NCBI GenBank assembly: GCA_001898505.1
Contig: MKTZ01000021.1
Span: 1 to 39,150 of the forward strand
Source of the DNA: Sphingobacteriales bacterium 50-39
Lineage (GTDB): Bacteria > Bacteroidota > Bacteroidia > Chitinophagales > Chitinophagaceae
Direction: 5' to 3'
DNA: 39,150 bases
The translations under genes were made by a program, and so were the position numbers. Shown here piece after piece: positions 1-6,403 of this stretch (position 1 is its first letter; the number at the start of each line of letters is the position of its first letter). Below the pieces are notes generated by a model, which was not told the origin of the DNA, did not search any database, and saw only the letters and a list, made by a program, of their open reading frames with translations.

Positions 1-350
1 TGGCGGAGATCGGGGATTTTAACCGGTTCAAGGATCCTGCGGAATACTGTAGTTTCCTGGGCCTTATTCCCTGGCAACACAGCAGCGGAGACAGCATACA
101 GGTAAAAGGGATACAACCCCGCTGCAATAAGCATTTACGCCCCTTGCTGGTGGAGGCTTCCTGGATCGCCATCAGAAATGATTCCTCCCTGCTAAAGTAT
201 TATCGGAAACATGCTGTTAAAAACAGTCGACACGCGATCGTAAAAGTAACCAGGAAATTGGCGTTGATAGCGAAAGGTGTTGTTCAAAAGCTTCAAATGT
301 ACGATGCGGGTTATTCTTCGTCCCCGAACCAAGGGTTTGTTACGCAATAG
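1..350 (+). CDS. IS110-family transposase, C-terminal part (5' end outside window)
   Basis: The reading frame is open from base 3 to a TAG at 348-350 and has no start in the window, so this is the C-terminal about 115 residues of a longer protein. The translation resembles the Transposase_20 (IS116/IS110/IS902) domain: a FKDPAEYCSFLGLIPW block, a GDSIQVKGIQPRCNKHLRP block, then LLVEASWIAI and a lysine/arginine-rich helix with a KLALIAKGV segment. In this family the domain carries the serine that attacks DNA, and the N-terminal RuvC-like DEDD half would lie left of base 1. IS110 elements have no classical terminal inverted repeats, so the element edge cannot be placed by eye. Whether the left half is intact is unknown. 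Family assignment is secure, activity is not. Confidence 0.85.
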   Translation, partial: AEIGDFNRFKDPAEYCSFLGLIPWQHSSGDSIQVKGIQPRCNKHLRPLLVEASWIAIRNDSSLLKYYRKHAVKNSRHAIVKVTRKLALIAKGVVQKLQMYDAGYSSSPNQGFVTQ

Positions 351-703
351 AAATAAATAAATTTCCCAATGGGAACCATGATTTAACGGCAGCAATAAAC
401 CGCTATTCGACTGAAGAATAAAAAATCATAGTCCCAATTGGGTGATAACAAAAAATTATTTATCCATCGCATGCCATCATAGAAACAACTTATGATCAAA
501 GGAGGAAAGCGCAATTTTCGAACGGTTACATCGATAACAAAAACTAGTAGGCGCACCTCTTTCATAAACTTAAATAACTAAGGGCGGCTTCTGCAGGGCG
601 GAATGACCGCAAATAGCAGTTGAAGATTTTTTGATGGCTTGCCGTTTAAATGTAATTTAATGTAGTCAACCGACGACCATACTGCACAGCTTTTCTACAT
701 AGC
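351..703. other. Non-coding stretch downstream of the IS110 transposase
   Basis: No convincing gene here; the short ORFs have no family resemblance. Two palindromes share a CCCAAT(T)GGG theme: TTCCCA-A-TGGGAA at 363-375 and CCCAATTGGG at 433-442. Between them ATGATT (378-383) can pair with AATCAT (424-429). This may be the right end and non-coding RNA region of the IS110 element, but that is inference. Confidence 0.35.
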
Positions 704-757
704 AGTTCGACATCCGTTCGGGCAGGGCTACCACCTTCTCTCAGTGTTTTGATTTTC
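704..757 (+). repeat. Dispersed repeat, copy 1
   Basis: Core at 704-733 reads AGTTCGACATCCGTTCGGGC followed by AGGGCTACCA. It then continues CTTCTCTCAG and a T-rich GTTTTGATTTTC tail that resembles the tail of copy 3 without its hairpin. It lies 50 bp upstream of the immunity-like gene starting at 807. Confidence 0.6.
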
Positions 758-806
758 AAACTTTTACGATTTATCGTTTTTGGAATCGGAAACATCCTAA
801 ATTGGG

Positions 807-1217
807 ATGGATATGATTTCTTCTAAGCTTGTTTTAGATATTCTCGATCTGTTGTTGGATGGGGATGAATATGGCAAATCGTTGAGGCCTCAAGTCAATT
901 ATTTGACTGATGCGAAATATGATTATACAGGAGCAGGGCTATTTGTAACCTTCCAAACTTCTGATGGTATTGAAAAGTATAAGCGTCTGGAAGACGGAAT
1001 GAGGTTAGATGGCATCTCAGTAGCGTCATCCGCGTTAGGTGTTGGAGCAATGGCGCAAGTTTTTGTTAGTAAAGGGATCATAGACTACCTTGAAATTTGG
1101 TCATATGATGGCGAATATCCAAATCGAGAGTTGAATGATTACATTCTAAAGCAAGAAGGATCGTTTGGAACAGGGCGAGAGATAAAATCACCCGAGCAGG
1201 GTCCAATAACAAAGTAA
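807..1217 (+). CDS. Small acidic immunity-like protein, function unknown
   Basis: A 136-residue soluble protein with no signal peptide or membrane segment. I do not recognise a named family. It is acidic in the N-terminal half, with a central glycine/alanine-rich turn (SSALGVGAMAQVFVSKG) and an IDYLEIWSYDGEYPN stretch. That look is common among small immunity proteins of polymorphic toxin systems, but no toxin gene is present. Two in-frame ATG codons (807 and 813) are both possible starts. It lies just after repeat copy 1 and 47 bp before the DUF922 gene on the same strand, so the two may be co-transcribed. The immunity role is inference from size, composition and neighbourhood only. Confidence 0.6.
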   Translation: MDMISSKLVLDILDLLLDGDEYGKSLRPQVNYLTDAKYDYTGAGLFVTFQTSDGIEKYKRLEDGMRLDGISVASSALGVGAMAQVFVSKGIIDYLEIWSYDGEYPNRELNDYILKQEGSFGTGREIKSPEQGPITK

Positions 1218-1264
1218 TCGGCTAGGGATTGGTTAAATGATTTTCCCGCGAACAGTAGAAAATA

Positions 1265-1849
1265 ATGGCGATCAATAGAAGACTTTGGTACGTTGCCTTC
1301 CCCATTTTCCTGGGCTGTCATTCACATGTGAAATATGGACTGCCCATTCCGCCAAATGTCATTCCATGGAGTGCGGATAGTATCGTTCATTGGCGAGATT
1401 TTCAAGGACGGCCTCCATTTATTACGGATAAGATTGCTACGACGGCGACGCTTATAAATTACAAGCCTATATTTTTGGGTAATGTAATAAAGGTAGAAGT
1501 CATTGCGTATTTTTTAAAGGACTCGTCCTGGAAAGTTAGAAGACCTCTTAACAGCTACCTGCTTAACCATGAAAGAAGGCATTTTGATATTTCAGAAATA
1601 ACTGCACGGCAAATAAGAAAGTACTTACAGGATTGGAGAGGCGGAAGTTTGTACGACTACGATTTTTATGTCCATATTGGCGAGAAAACAGTCTTTATTG
1701 ACTCCTTAAATGCCAGGTATGATTTGGAGACCGATCACGCAAAGGATACCATAATGCAAGGAATGTGGAATCGTAAAATCGATAGCTTATTGGAGGCATA
1801 TAAAAGATACGAAACCAACACATTCAAGGTCAAAATAGGCAAACGCTAA
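1265..1849 (+). CDS. DUF922-like predicted metalloprotease lipoprotein
   Basis: A 194-residue protein that begins with a short hydrophobic segment ending in IFLGC (residues 14-18). This fits a lipoprotein signal with Cys18 as the lipidated residue, so the product probably sits in the cell envelope. The body matches the DUF922 pattern: an early WSADSIVHWRDFQG block, an SSWKV segment, and LLNHERRHFDISEI. The last contains the HExxH signature (H-E-R-R-H) followed by an acidic residue, suggesting a zinc-dependent protease. No substrate is known for the family. It follows the gene at 807 by 47 bp on the same strand. The DUF922 match is from memory of the pattern; catalysis is inferred from the motif. 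Confidence 0.7.
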   Translation: MAINRRLWYVAFPIFLGCHSHVKYGLPIPPNVIPWSADSIVHWRDFQGRPPFITDKIATTATLINYKPIFLGNVIKVEVIAYFLKDSSWKVRRPLNSYLLNHERRHFDISEITARQIRKYLQDWRGGSLYDYDFYVHIGEKTVFIDSLNARYDLETDHAKDTIMQGMWNRKIDSLLEAYKRYETNTFKVKIGKR

Positions 1850-1933
1850 TGTCTTCAAATTGCAATAATGTCATTTATTACATTGGCTCATGTCAAAGAA
1901 GGTCTTGCAGAATTGTCAATTCTTGGCGAAAAA

Positions 1934-1962
1934 GGTTCGATATTTGTTCGGGCAGGACTACC
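1934..1962 (+). repeat. Dispersed repeat, copy 2
   Basis: Core reads GGTTCGATATTTGTTCGGGC then AGGACTACC. The upstream segment from about 1907 (GCAGAATTGTCAATTCTTGG) is a diverged match to the upstream segment of copy 3. It lies 85 bp after the DUF922 gene and 220 bp before higB. Confidence 0.6.
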
Positions 1963-2096
1963 TCTCTCATCATCTCATTTATAACCCAGTGATAATTAGT
2001 TCATTATGTAGTTCGATATAAGGCTTCCAACTTCTCGAAGCGAACATAATAAGTATATAATCAGATTGTTGTAATTCGATTCCGGCCGGGTTTGGA

Positions 2097-2163
2097 GCTC
2101 AATTGAGCATGATTCTGATTATCTGAACAAAATTCTATAATTTAGAATATTATTCTATCTTTG
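2097..2163 (+). promoter_or_regulatory. higBA promoter with palindromic operator
   Basis: A Bacteroidota -7 box TATCTTTG (TAnnTTTG) lies at 2156-2163, 20 bp before the higB ATG. A perfect palindrome TAGAATA-T-TATTCTA (2143-2157) overlaps its first bases. A third half-site ATTCTA lies at 2132-2137, giving alternating ATTCTA/TAGAAT/ATTCTA half-sites. A separate 12-bp palindrome GCTCAATTGAGC is at 2097-2108. Autorepression by HigA or a HigBA complex is typical of this TA family; that these are the sites is inferred. No clear TTG -33 box was seen. Confidence 0.65.
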
Positions 2164-2183
2164 CTCGCGTTAAAAAACGAACG

Positions 2184-2489
2184 ATGGTTATCATTTCCAA
2201 AGCAGTTCTCAAAGAATTTGCTGAAAAGTACTCGGATGCTGAGGCTGCCTTGATGAAATGGTACAACGAGACCCAGGTTGCAGATTGGAGAAACTTCAGC
2301 GAACTGAAAAAGACCTTCAATACAGCAGATGCTGTGGGTAATGATCGGTACGTATTTGATATAAAAGGCAATCAGTACAGGCTGATAGCCTTGATTATTT
2401 TTAAAGTAAGAACTGTGTTTATTTTATTCGTTGGGACACATAAAGAATATGATAAGCTCGACGCTTCCAAAGCTCAGTTTAAAAAGTAG
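2184..2489 (+). CDS. higB: HigB-type mRNA interferase toxin
   Basis: A 101-residue basic protein of the HigB branch of the RelE fold. These toxins cut mRNA on the ribosome. Characteristic segments are an N-terminal VLKEFAEKYSDAEAAL helix, WRNFSELKKTF, a VFDIKGNQYRLIAL strand pair, and a terminal FVGTHKEYDKLD. Length is normal for the family. The toxin gene comes first and the antitoxin follows after 55 bp, the usual order of hig loci and the reverse of most TA pairs. A TAnnTTTG promoter with overlapping palindromes lies directly upstream. The pair sits in the AT-rich accessory arm, where it could stabilise the region. No truncation is visible. Confidence 0.9.
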   Translation: MVIISKAVLKEFAEKYSDAEAALMKWYNETQVADWRNFSELKKTFNTADAVGNDRYVFDIKGNQYRLIALIIFKVRTVFILFVGTHKEYDKLDASKAQFKK

Positions 2490-2544
2490 AATATAACCCG
2501 AGCTTGCGAGAGCCATGATACCATTAAAAAAACATTAACTCATC

Positions 2545-2922
2545 ATGAAACATGCTATTACATCCAAGAAAGGCTATCATGAAACAATGGTCGCCATTTA
2601 TGATCTGATGAACAAGGGTGAGGGCAATCTCACTGCAAAGGAACTGAAATCCCTTGCAGCAATGGCAAAGGCTGCGGAAGAGTATGAGGACAATGTATTA
2701 GGGCTTAAGCCTTTTAAGGCGCCTAAGACAATAACTGAACTATTGGAGCAAAAGATGTATGAGAACAAAATGACCCAGGCCAAGTTGGCTGATACGCTTG
2801 GGTTGGGAAAGTCAAAGCTCTCGGAAATCCTCTCTGGAAAAAGGAAGCCGGATGTGGCTTTTTTGAAGTCTGTATATAAAAAGCTAAAGGTCGATCCTGC
2901 ATTCCTATTGGAGCATGCGTAG
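2545..2922 (+). CDS. higA: HigA-type antitoxin with XRE helix-turn-helix
   Basis: A 125-residue protein. The N-terminal half (about 1-60) is helical and acidic (TAKELKSLAAMAKAAEEYED) and probably contacts HigB. The C-terminal half carries a Cro/C1-type helix-turn-helix at about residues 74-108, with MTQAKLADTLGLGKSKLSEI and LSGKRKPDVAFL. Family knowledge says such proteins neutralise HigB and repress the operon by binding promoter palindromes; a fitting palindrome lies at 2143-2157. It is 55 bp downstream of higB on the same strand, consistent with one transcript. The gene appears intact. Confidence 0.9.
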   Translation: MKHAITSKKGYHETMVAIYDLMNKGEGNLTAKELKSLAAMAKAAEEYEDNVLGLKPFKAPKTITELLEQKMYENKMTQAKLADTLGLGKSKLSEILSGKRKPDVAFLKSVYKKLKVDPAFLLEHA

Positions 2923-3080
2923 TTTCGATTTTCTACCCTTGAAAGGGCTGTTCTGGGAAAAGAAAAACGGGAAAGGCATGGTCCTTCGGATCGGAAGTTA
3001 GTAAAACAGACAAAACCCTGGGCAAACAAAATTGCACGGTCTGTTATCAACCATGCAATTTCATATTCATTCAAATTGTT

Positions 3081-3578
3081 TTAGGGACGGTCCCAGAAAG
3101 CGGGTGGTTCAATACCCAGGCTTCTTAAATATACGTATGCCTGTCCGCGGTGGTGTATTTCGTTATCGATAAAATAAAAAAGAAAAGAAAGGCAGGTACC
3201 GGGCCATAGGCCAAATGCCACATCCTGTTCTGCAAAACGATGGGTTGGAATGGTGGGCCAAATGGCGTTGATTTCGTCTGTAGCTGCATCCCACAGTTGC
3301 AATAATGCCGCTTTGGTGTCCACTTTGTCAGCCTCTGCCCACTTTTGCCATTTACCGGTGGCAATGCCTTGCAGGCCGGGTACTGCCATGCCGAGGAATT
3401 CGTATACCAGATCAGAGAACGGGCGCATGCCGCCGATGGAATAGGTAAAGAGCTTGTCTTCAGGGAAGATTTCAATCATTTTGCGGGTGAGGCCACGATG
3501 TCCCTGCCAGTGTTTAAGTAATTCCTGTGTAGAGAAAACAGCGACGGTGGTGTTCGATGTTGCTTGTTGCGTTGACAT
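3081..3578 (-). CDS. DinB-family protein (putative metal-dependent enzyme)
   Basis: A 165-residue protein of the DinB/YfiT-like four-helix-bundle superfamily. It shows the usual opening helix (TQELLKHWQGHRGLTRKMIE), a central GGMRPFSDLVYEFLGM helix, and the closing NEIHHRGQAYVYLRSLG helix. The conserved histidines (in KHWQGHR and NEIHHR) are the expected metal ligands. Members act as thiol-dependent transferases or stress proteins; the substrate here is unknown. It stands alone between higA (convergent) and a divergent gap. A TAnnTTTG box and a TGACA-N6-TGTCA palindrome lie upstream on its strand. The start at 3578 gives a normal-length protein. Confidence 0.85.
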   Translation of the reverse strand: MSTQQATSNTTVAVFSTQELLKHWQGHRGLTRKMIEIFPEDKLFTYSIGGMRPFSDLVYEFLGMAVPGLQGIATGKWQKWAEADKVDTKAALLQLWDAATDEINAIWPTIPTHRFAEQDVAFGLWPGTCLSFLFYFIDNEIHHRGQAYVYLRSLGIEPPAFWDRP

Positions 3579-3614
3579 GGCTATTAATTTTTAAGTAATG
3601 TAAAAAGTACAACA

Positions 3615-3649
3615 CAAAGCTATCGGCGGGTAGTGACAACAGTATGTCA
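3615..3649 (-). promoter_or_regulatory. Candidate promoter and operator of the DinB gene
   Basis: Read on the minus strand, TAGCTTTG (3615-3622) matches the TAnnTTTG -7 box, 37 bp before the start codon. Just upstream is the palindrome TGACA-ACAGTA-TGTCA (3634-3649), a possible regulator site. No well-spaced TTG -33 element is seen. The function is inferred. Confidence 0.4.
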
Positions 3650-3804
3650 GTAGGTTTTCGGCGCGGATAATTTTTTTATGATTTTGATGATAAATGCAAA
3701 AAATCGTGCGAGTGTTTTCGGATGGACTTAGGGGACAAGGAACAACGCCAGGAGTTTCTGACCGGACAAGCTCCGGCAGGCGCTATTCGTGTATAGAAAT
3801 AGCG

Positions 3805-3910
3805 GCAAGAATCTGTAAATCTGCGTGGAAGAAGTTCGACATCTGTTCGCTCAGGACTAGAAGTTTCTCAACCTGCTGCTACTCAGCGGGTTTTGCTTTC
3901 TGCGATTTTC
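3805..3910 (+). repeat. Dispersed repeat, copy 3 (longest copy)
   Basis: This copy includes an upstream block (GCAAGAATCTGTAAATCTGC, from 3805), the core AGTTCGACATCTGTTCGCTC (3833-3852), and a downstream hairpin with T-rich tail (3872-3900). The upstream block and core align with copy 4 over about 55 bp. A frame can be read through it, but it has no start or family resemblance. The rest of the 3579-4014 gap holds no gene I can support. Confidence 0.6.
3872..3894 (+). terminator. Terminator-like hairpin inside repeat copy 3
   Basis: CCTGCTG (3872-3878) pairs with CAGCGGG (3884-3890), with one G-T pair and a five-base loop, followed by TTTTGCTTT. It points along the plus strand, yet no plus-strand gene ends upstream, so its purpose is unclear. 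Confidence 0.45.
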
Positions 3911-4014
3911 TTTCCATTCATAAGGCATTCTTATTCAAGGGCAAATGGTTCGATTCCTGTTACCATCAACTTTATTAATTTAGGATGACGGTATAATTCG
4001 AAAGGCTACCATTT

Positions 4015-4431
4015 ATGTATCAGATTGATGAGATATTAAAATTTGTAGGAAATCACACTGGCTGCGCCTTGGATGAGGTGCATGAAACTAGTGATATTGT
4101 CAATGATCTAGGGTGTGATGGGGACGATTTCGGGGAACTTATAGATAAGTTCTCCAAAGACTATAAGGTGGATATTTCGTCTTACCGTTGGTATTTCCAT
4201 CACGCCGAAGAAGGAAACAATTTTGGAGGATCAATTTTTAGGCCGCCCAATGAAAGAGTTGAACGCATTCCTGTGACACCTGGAATGCTATTTGGATTTG
4301 CGAATACTGGCAAATGGGAAATGCAATATCCAGAACATAAACTTCCGAAAAGAAGATATGATATAATTATTAATCAGCTACTGCTCGTTGGTTTTCTTTG
4401 TTTTGCTATTTATAAATGTGCTTCAAAGTAA
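4015..4431 (+). CDS. DUF1493-family protein with C-terminal membrane anchor
   Basis: A 138-residue protein. Residues 5-90 match the DUF1493 pattern, an acyl-carrier-like fold: VNDLGCDGDDFGELIDKF, then YKVDISSYRWYFHHAEEG, then a RIPVTPGML motif. The serine that carries phosphopantetheine in true acyl carrier proteins is absent; the equivalent DLGCDGDD segment is all acidic. The C-terminus (about 117-134, NQLLLVGFLCFAIYKC) is a single hydrophobic segment that could be a tail anchor. DUF1493 proteins are often found near polymorphic toxin loci, so an immunity role is plausible but unproven. The gene lies after repeat copy 3 and converges on the secreted TonB-C-like gene. Confidence 0.7.
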   Translation: MYQIDEILKFVGNHTGCALDEVHETSDIVNDLGCDGDDFGELIDKFSKDYKVDISSYRWYFHHAEEGNNFGGSIFRPPNERVERIPVTPGMLFGFANTGKWEMQYPEHKLPKRRYDIIINQLLLVGFLCFAIYKCASK

Positions 4432-4515
4432 ATTATTTAGAAGTACCAAGTGGGACAAATCACTGTCCATCATCGGGTGCATTAAGCTCGATTTAGCTCC
4501 GAAGGCGAATGTGAC

Positions 4516-4851
4516 TCATTCAAGTGGCGTCGTGAAATTGACGTTAACCCTCACCTTACCTTTAGCTTGAGGTCTATATCGTATTTGGCATTTATTAATA
4601 CCGTTAATTTTCATATTAACGATTCGAAGAGCTTCTTCATCACATCCATAACCTATTCTCTTAATGACAACTGGGTTGGATAATATCCCATTTTCATCTT
4701 GATCTATTTCAACTATTACCTCTCCTGAAATATTATTTTCGATTGCTTTCTTTGGGTATTTGAGTGTAATTGAATATTGGCAAGAATCTTTGGGTTGGGC
4801 AGTAGCGGTCAAAGTCATTATTATAAAAAAGCCGGCGATGAATGCTTTCAT
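4516..4851 (-). CDS. Secreted TonB C-terminal-domain-like protein
   Basis: A small exported protein of about 111 residues from the ATG at 4851 (an in-frame ATG at 4857 would add two residues). It opens with a signal peptide (MKAFIAGFFIIMTLTATAQ). The mature part resembles a lone TonB C-terminal domain: YPKKAIENNISGEVIVEI, DENGILSNPVVIKRIG and CDEEALRIV match the usual secondary-structure pattern. There is no N-terminal membrane anchor or proline-rich spacer, so it is not a standard energy transducer. It may act as a periplasmic partner of a TonB receptor or simply reuse the fold. Repeat copy 4 separates it from the upstream gene on the same strand. Confidence 0.65.
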   Translation of the reverse strand: MKAFIAGFFIIMTLTATAQPKDSCQYSITLKYPKKAIENNISGEVIVEIDQDENGILSNPVVIKRIGYGCDEEALRIVNMKINGINKCQIRYRPQAKGKVRVNVNFTTPLE

Positions 4852-4900
4852 AACCATTTGACGCAAAACCAAAATTTATCCATATTGAATCGTTGAGAAG

Positions 4901-4961
4901 GAGCCAAGCATCTGTAAATCAGAGCTAATAAAGTTCGGCATCTGTTCAGGCAAGATTACCA
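4901..4961 (+). repeat. Dispersed repeat, copy 4
   Basis: CCAAGCATCTGTAAATCAGA (4904-4923) matches the upstream block of copy 3. The core AGTTCGGCATCTGTTCAGGC (4932-4951) is followed by AAGATTACCA, ending at 4961. The next base is the first of the stop codon of the minus-strand gene at 4962-6020, and similarity seems to continue into its last codons (CTTCTTCTCAA). Confidence 0.6.
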
Positions 4962-6020
4962 CTACCGCCTTCTTCTCAATTTCACCGCGGCGCTTTTTTT
5001 CATATCTCCCTCGAATCCTACCTCGTAACGGTCGGAGCCATCTTCTATAATTAGCAAGCCGGAATTCGGTGGAATGGAACCGAGGTTTTCTGCATATATC
5101 ACCAATTGCAGAGAATCACCCAGACCGGGTGGTATCTTTATGACTTTTCGATATGCTTGTTCAGTAAGGCCCTGTTTTGGAATAATCACTTCATCATTCA
5201 AAACTACACTTACCGTGTCTCCATCAACAATACCATTATCATATAAAGCCAATGTAAGGCTGTCGGATTTGAAATCAATAGTACGAATAACTTCTATTTT
5301 ACGTAACGAAATTTCTGCTGCAGCCCCAATAATTTTTTGATTAGTCGGAATGGCAGATGCAGTAGTTATATTATTGAGCGCATAACTATAATGTTCATTT
5401 TTTCCCTTCTCAGAACTTACTTGTTGCTGCACTTTAACGGCTGTTAAATCTTTCTCCGGAATCTCAGCCACCGCAGGGGCTTCTTTTTCGGATACTGCTA
5501 CTACCGGGTTTTCTTTTATAATTGGTTTAGGATTTGAAAACGCAAGGGTATTTGACAATTTCAAACTGTCGAGTTTATCGATCAGCCTTGTTTGAGCCTG
5601 GTTATTTTGTTTTCGAACCGTGATGGTTCCTGTAGACAGATCCTCGTCGCCCGCCCGCAGGTCCCGCGTTCGTGTGTGGAAAGGTCCGCTCAAAACCATT
5701 ATGCTATCAACCATCTTAATGGACAGTTCACAAAATGTTTTGATGTTGCGGGACCGGGTCGTAAAATTATTGTAGATCAGTTTATCATCCGAAATAGTAA
5801 AAGTACTATCCTTCCGGATCAGGGTGATTTTCTTAACGGCTATTTTTTCAGCACCTTTAAACATGAAAGTAATCATCGAATAACCGGTCATATCCTGGTT
5901 GATTGCCAGTTCAAATGGCATTTGTATTTGGGAGGTGGCGATCGTTCCCACCCAAATTCCCGAAAGATCCTGGGAAAAGAGTTGCAATGGCAGTAAAAAC
6001 AGCACAAAAATTGCCTTCAT
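4962..6020 (-). CDS. Secreted protein of unknown function (Chitinophagaceae-type)
   Basis: A 352-residue protein with an N-terminal signal peptide (MKAIFVLFLLPLQLFSQ). The first third (about 18-135) forms a beta-rich domain starting DLSGIWVGTI. A low-complexity linker rich in A, E, K, P and V follows (about 160-210). The C-terminal domain (about 240-345) includes SDSLTLALYDNGIVDGDTVS, VVLNDEVI, and LVIYAENLGSIPPNSGLLI. I recall the last pattern from secreted Bacteroidota proteins, but no function is known to me. The protein ends in four arginines encoded where repeat copy 4 runs into the gene. It stands apart from the next gene and probably has its own promoter in the 6021-6403 gap. Confidence 0.7.
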   Translation of the reverse strand: MKAIFVLFLLPLQLFSQDLSGIWVGTIATSQIQMPFELAINQDMTGYSMITFMFKGAEKIAVKKITLIRKDSTFTISDDKLIYNNFTTRSRNIKTFCELSIKMVDSIMVLSGPFHTRTRDLRAGDEDLSTGTITVRKQNNQAQTRLIDKLDSLKLSNTLAFSNPKPIIKENPVVAVSEKEAPAVAEIPEKDLTAVKVQQQVSSEKGKNEHYSYALNNITTASAIPTNQKIIGAAAEISLRKIEVIRTIDFKSDSLTLALYDNGIVDGDTVSVVLNDEVIIPKQGLTEQAYRKVIKIPPGLGDSLQLVIYAENLGSIPPNSGLLIIEDGSDRYEVGFEGDMKKSAAVKLRRRR

Positions 6021-6097
6021 CGTAGGGGTGGAATTGGTTTCTTTATTCTCAACGATAAATCAATTTATTAATTGTTTGAGGCGGCAGGCTCGGTCGT

Positions 6098-6132
6098 TTG
6101 GAGCGGCGGCTCCGCTTTCCGTTCTATTTTTG
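6098..6132 (+). promoter_or_regulatory. Candidate plus-strand promoter
   Basis: TATTTTTG (6125-6132) fits TAnnTTTG, and a TTG at 6098-6100 lies 24 bp before it, slightly long for a Bacteroidota -33/-7 pair. A GC-rich hairpin (GGAGC-GGCG-GCTCC region) lies between them. The next gene on this strand starts only at 6404, with a terminator in between. Confidence 0.35.
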
Positions 6133-6317
6133 TGAGACGCTTTGCTGGTTCCGCCAAAGACTTTCGCGGGTTGCAGGCCGATTTCGTGAATTGCCACCCA
6201 AAACTGCCCAATACCCAGCCGTACTAACATTCCTAACTATATCTTCCTCTTTTTAAAACAGATTGGGGTCTTTTGATCGGTCAGATAATTCTCTTTTTAG
6301 GGCAATATCCTCTTCGA

Positions 6318-6346
6318 CCCGCTGATTTTCAGCGGGTTTTTGTTTT
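6318..6346 (+). terminator. Strong rho-independent-type terminator
   Basis: CCCGCTGA (6318-6325) pairs perfectly with TCAGCGGG (6329-6336) across a three-base loop, followed by TTTTTGTTTT. It lies 58 bp upstream of the permease start. No plus-strand gene ends before it, so it may end a short non-coding transcript from about 6138 or act as an attenuator. The rest of the 6021-6403 gap shows no gene. Confidence 0.65.
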
Positions 6347-6403
6347 GGGCCATTTCTGTGGAATTTTCCCCTCCCAGCATCTCACGGACAACCAGCCAGA
6401 ATT

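Noticed and set aside
383..565. Minus-strand ORF of about 60 codons after the transposase
   Set aside because: Low-complexity, no family resemblance, no start context; likely chance in AT-rich DNA.
3930..3972. GGTTCGATTCC near 3948 looks like a tRNA T-loop
   Set aside because: No acceptor, D or anticodon arms can be folded upstream; it is an isolated match.
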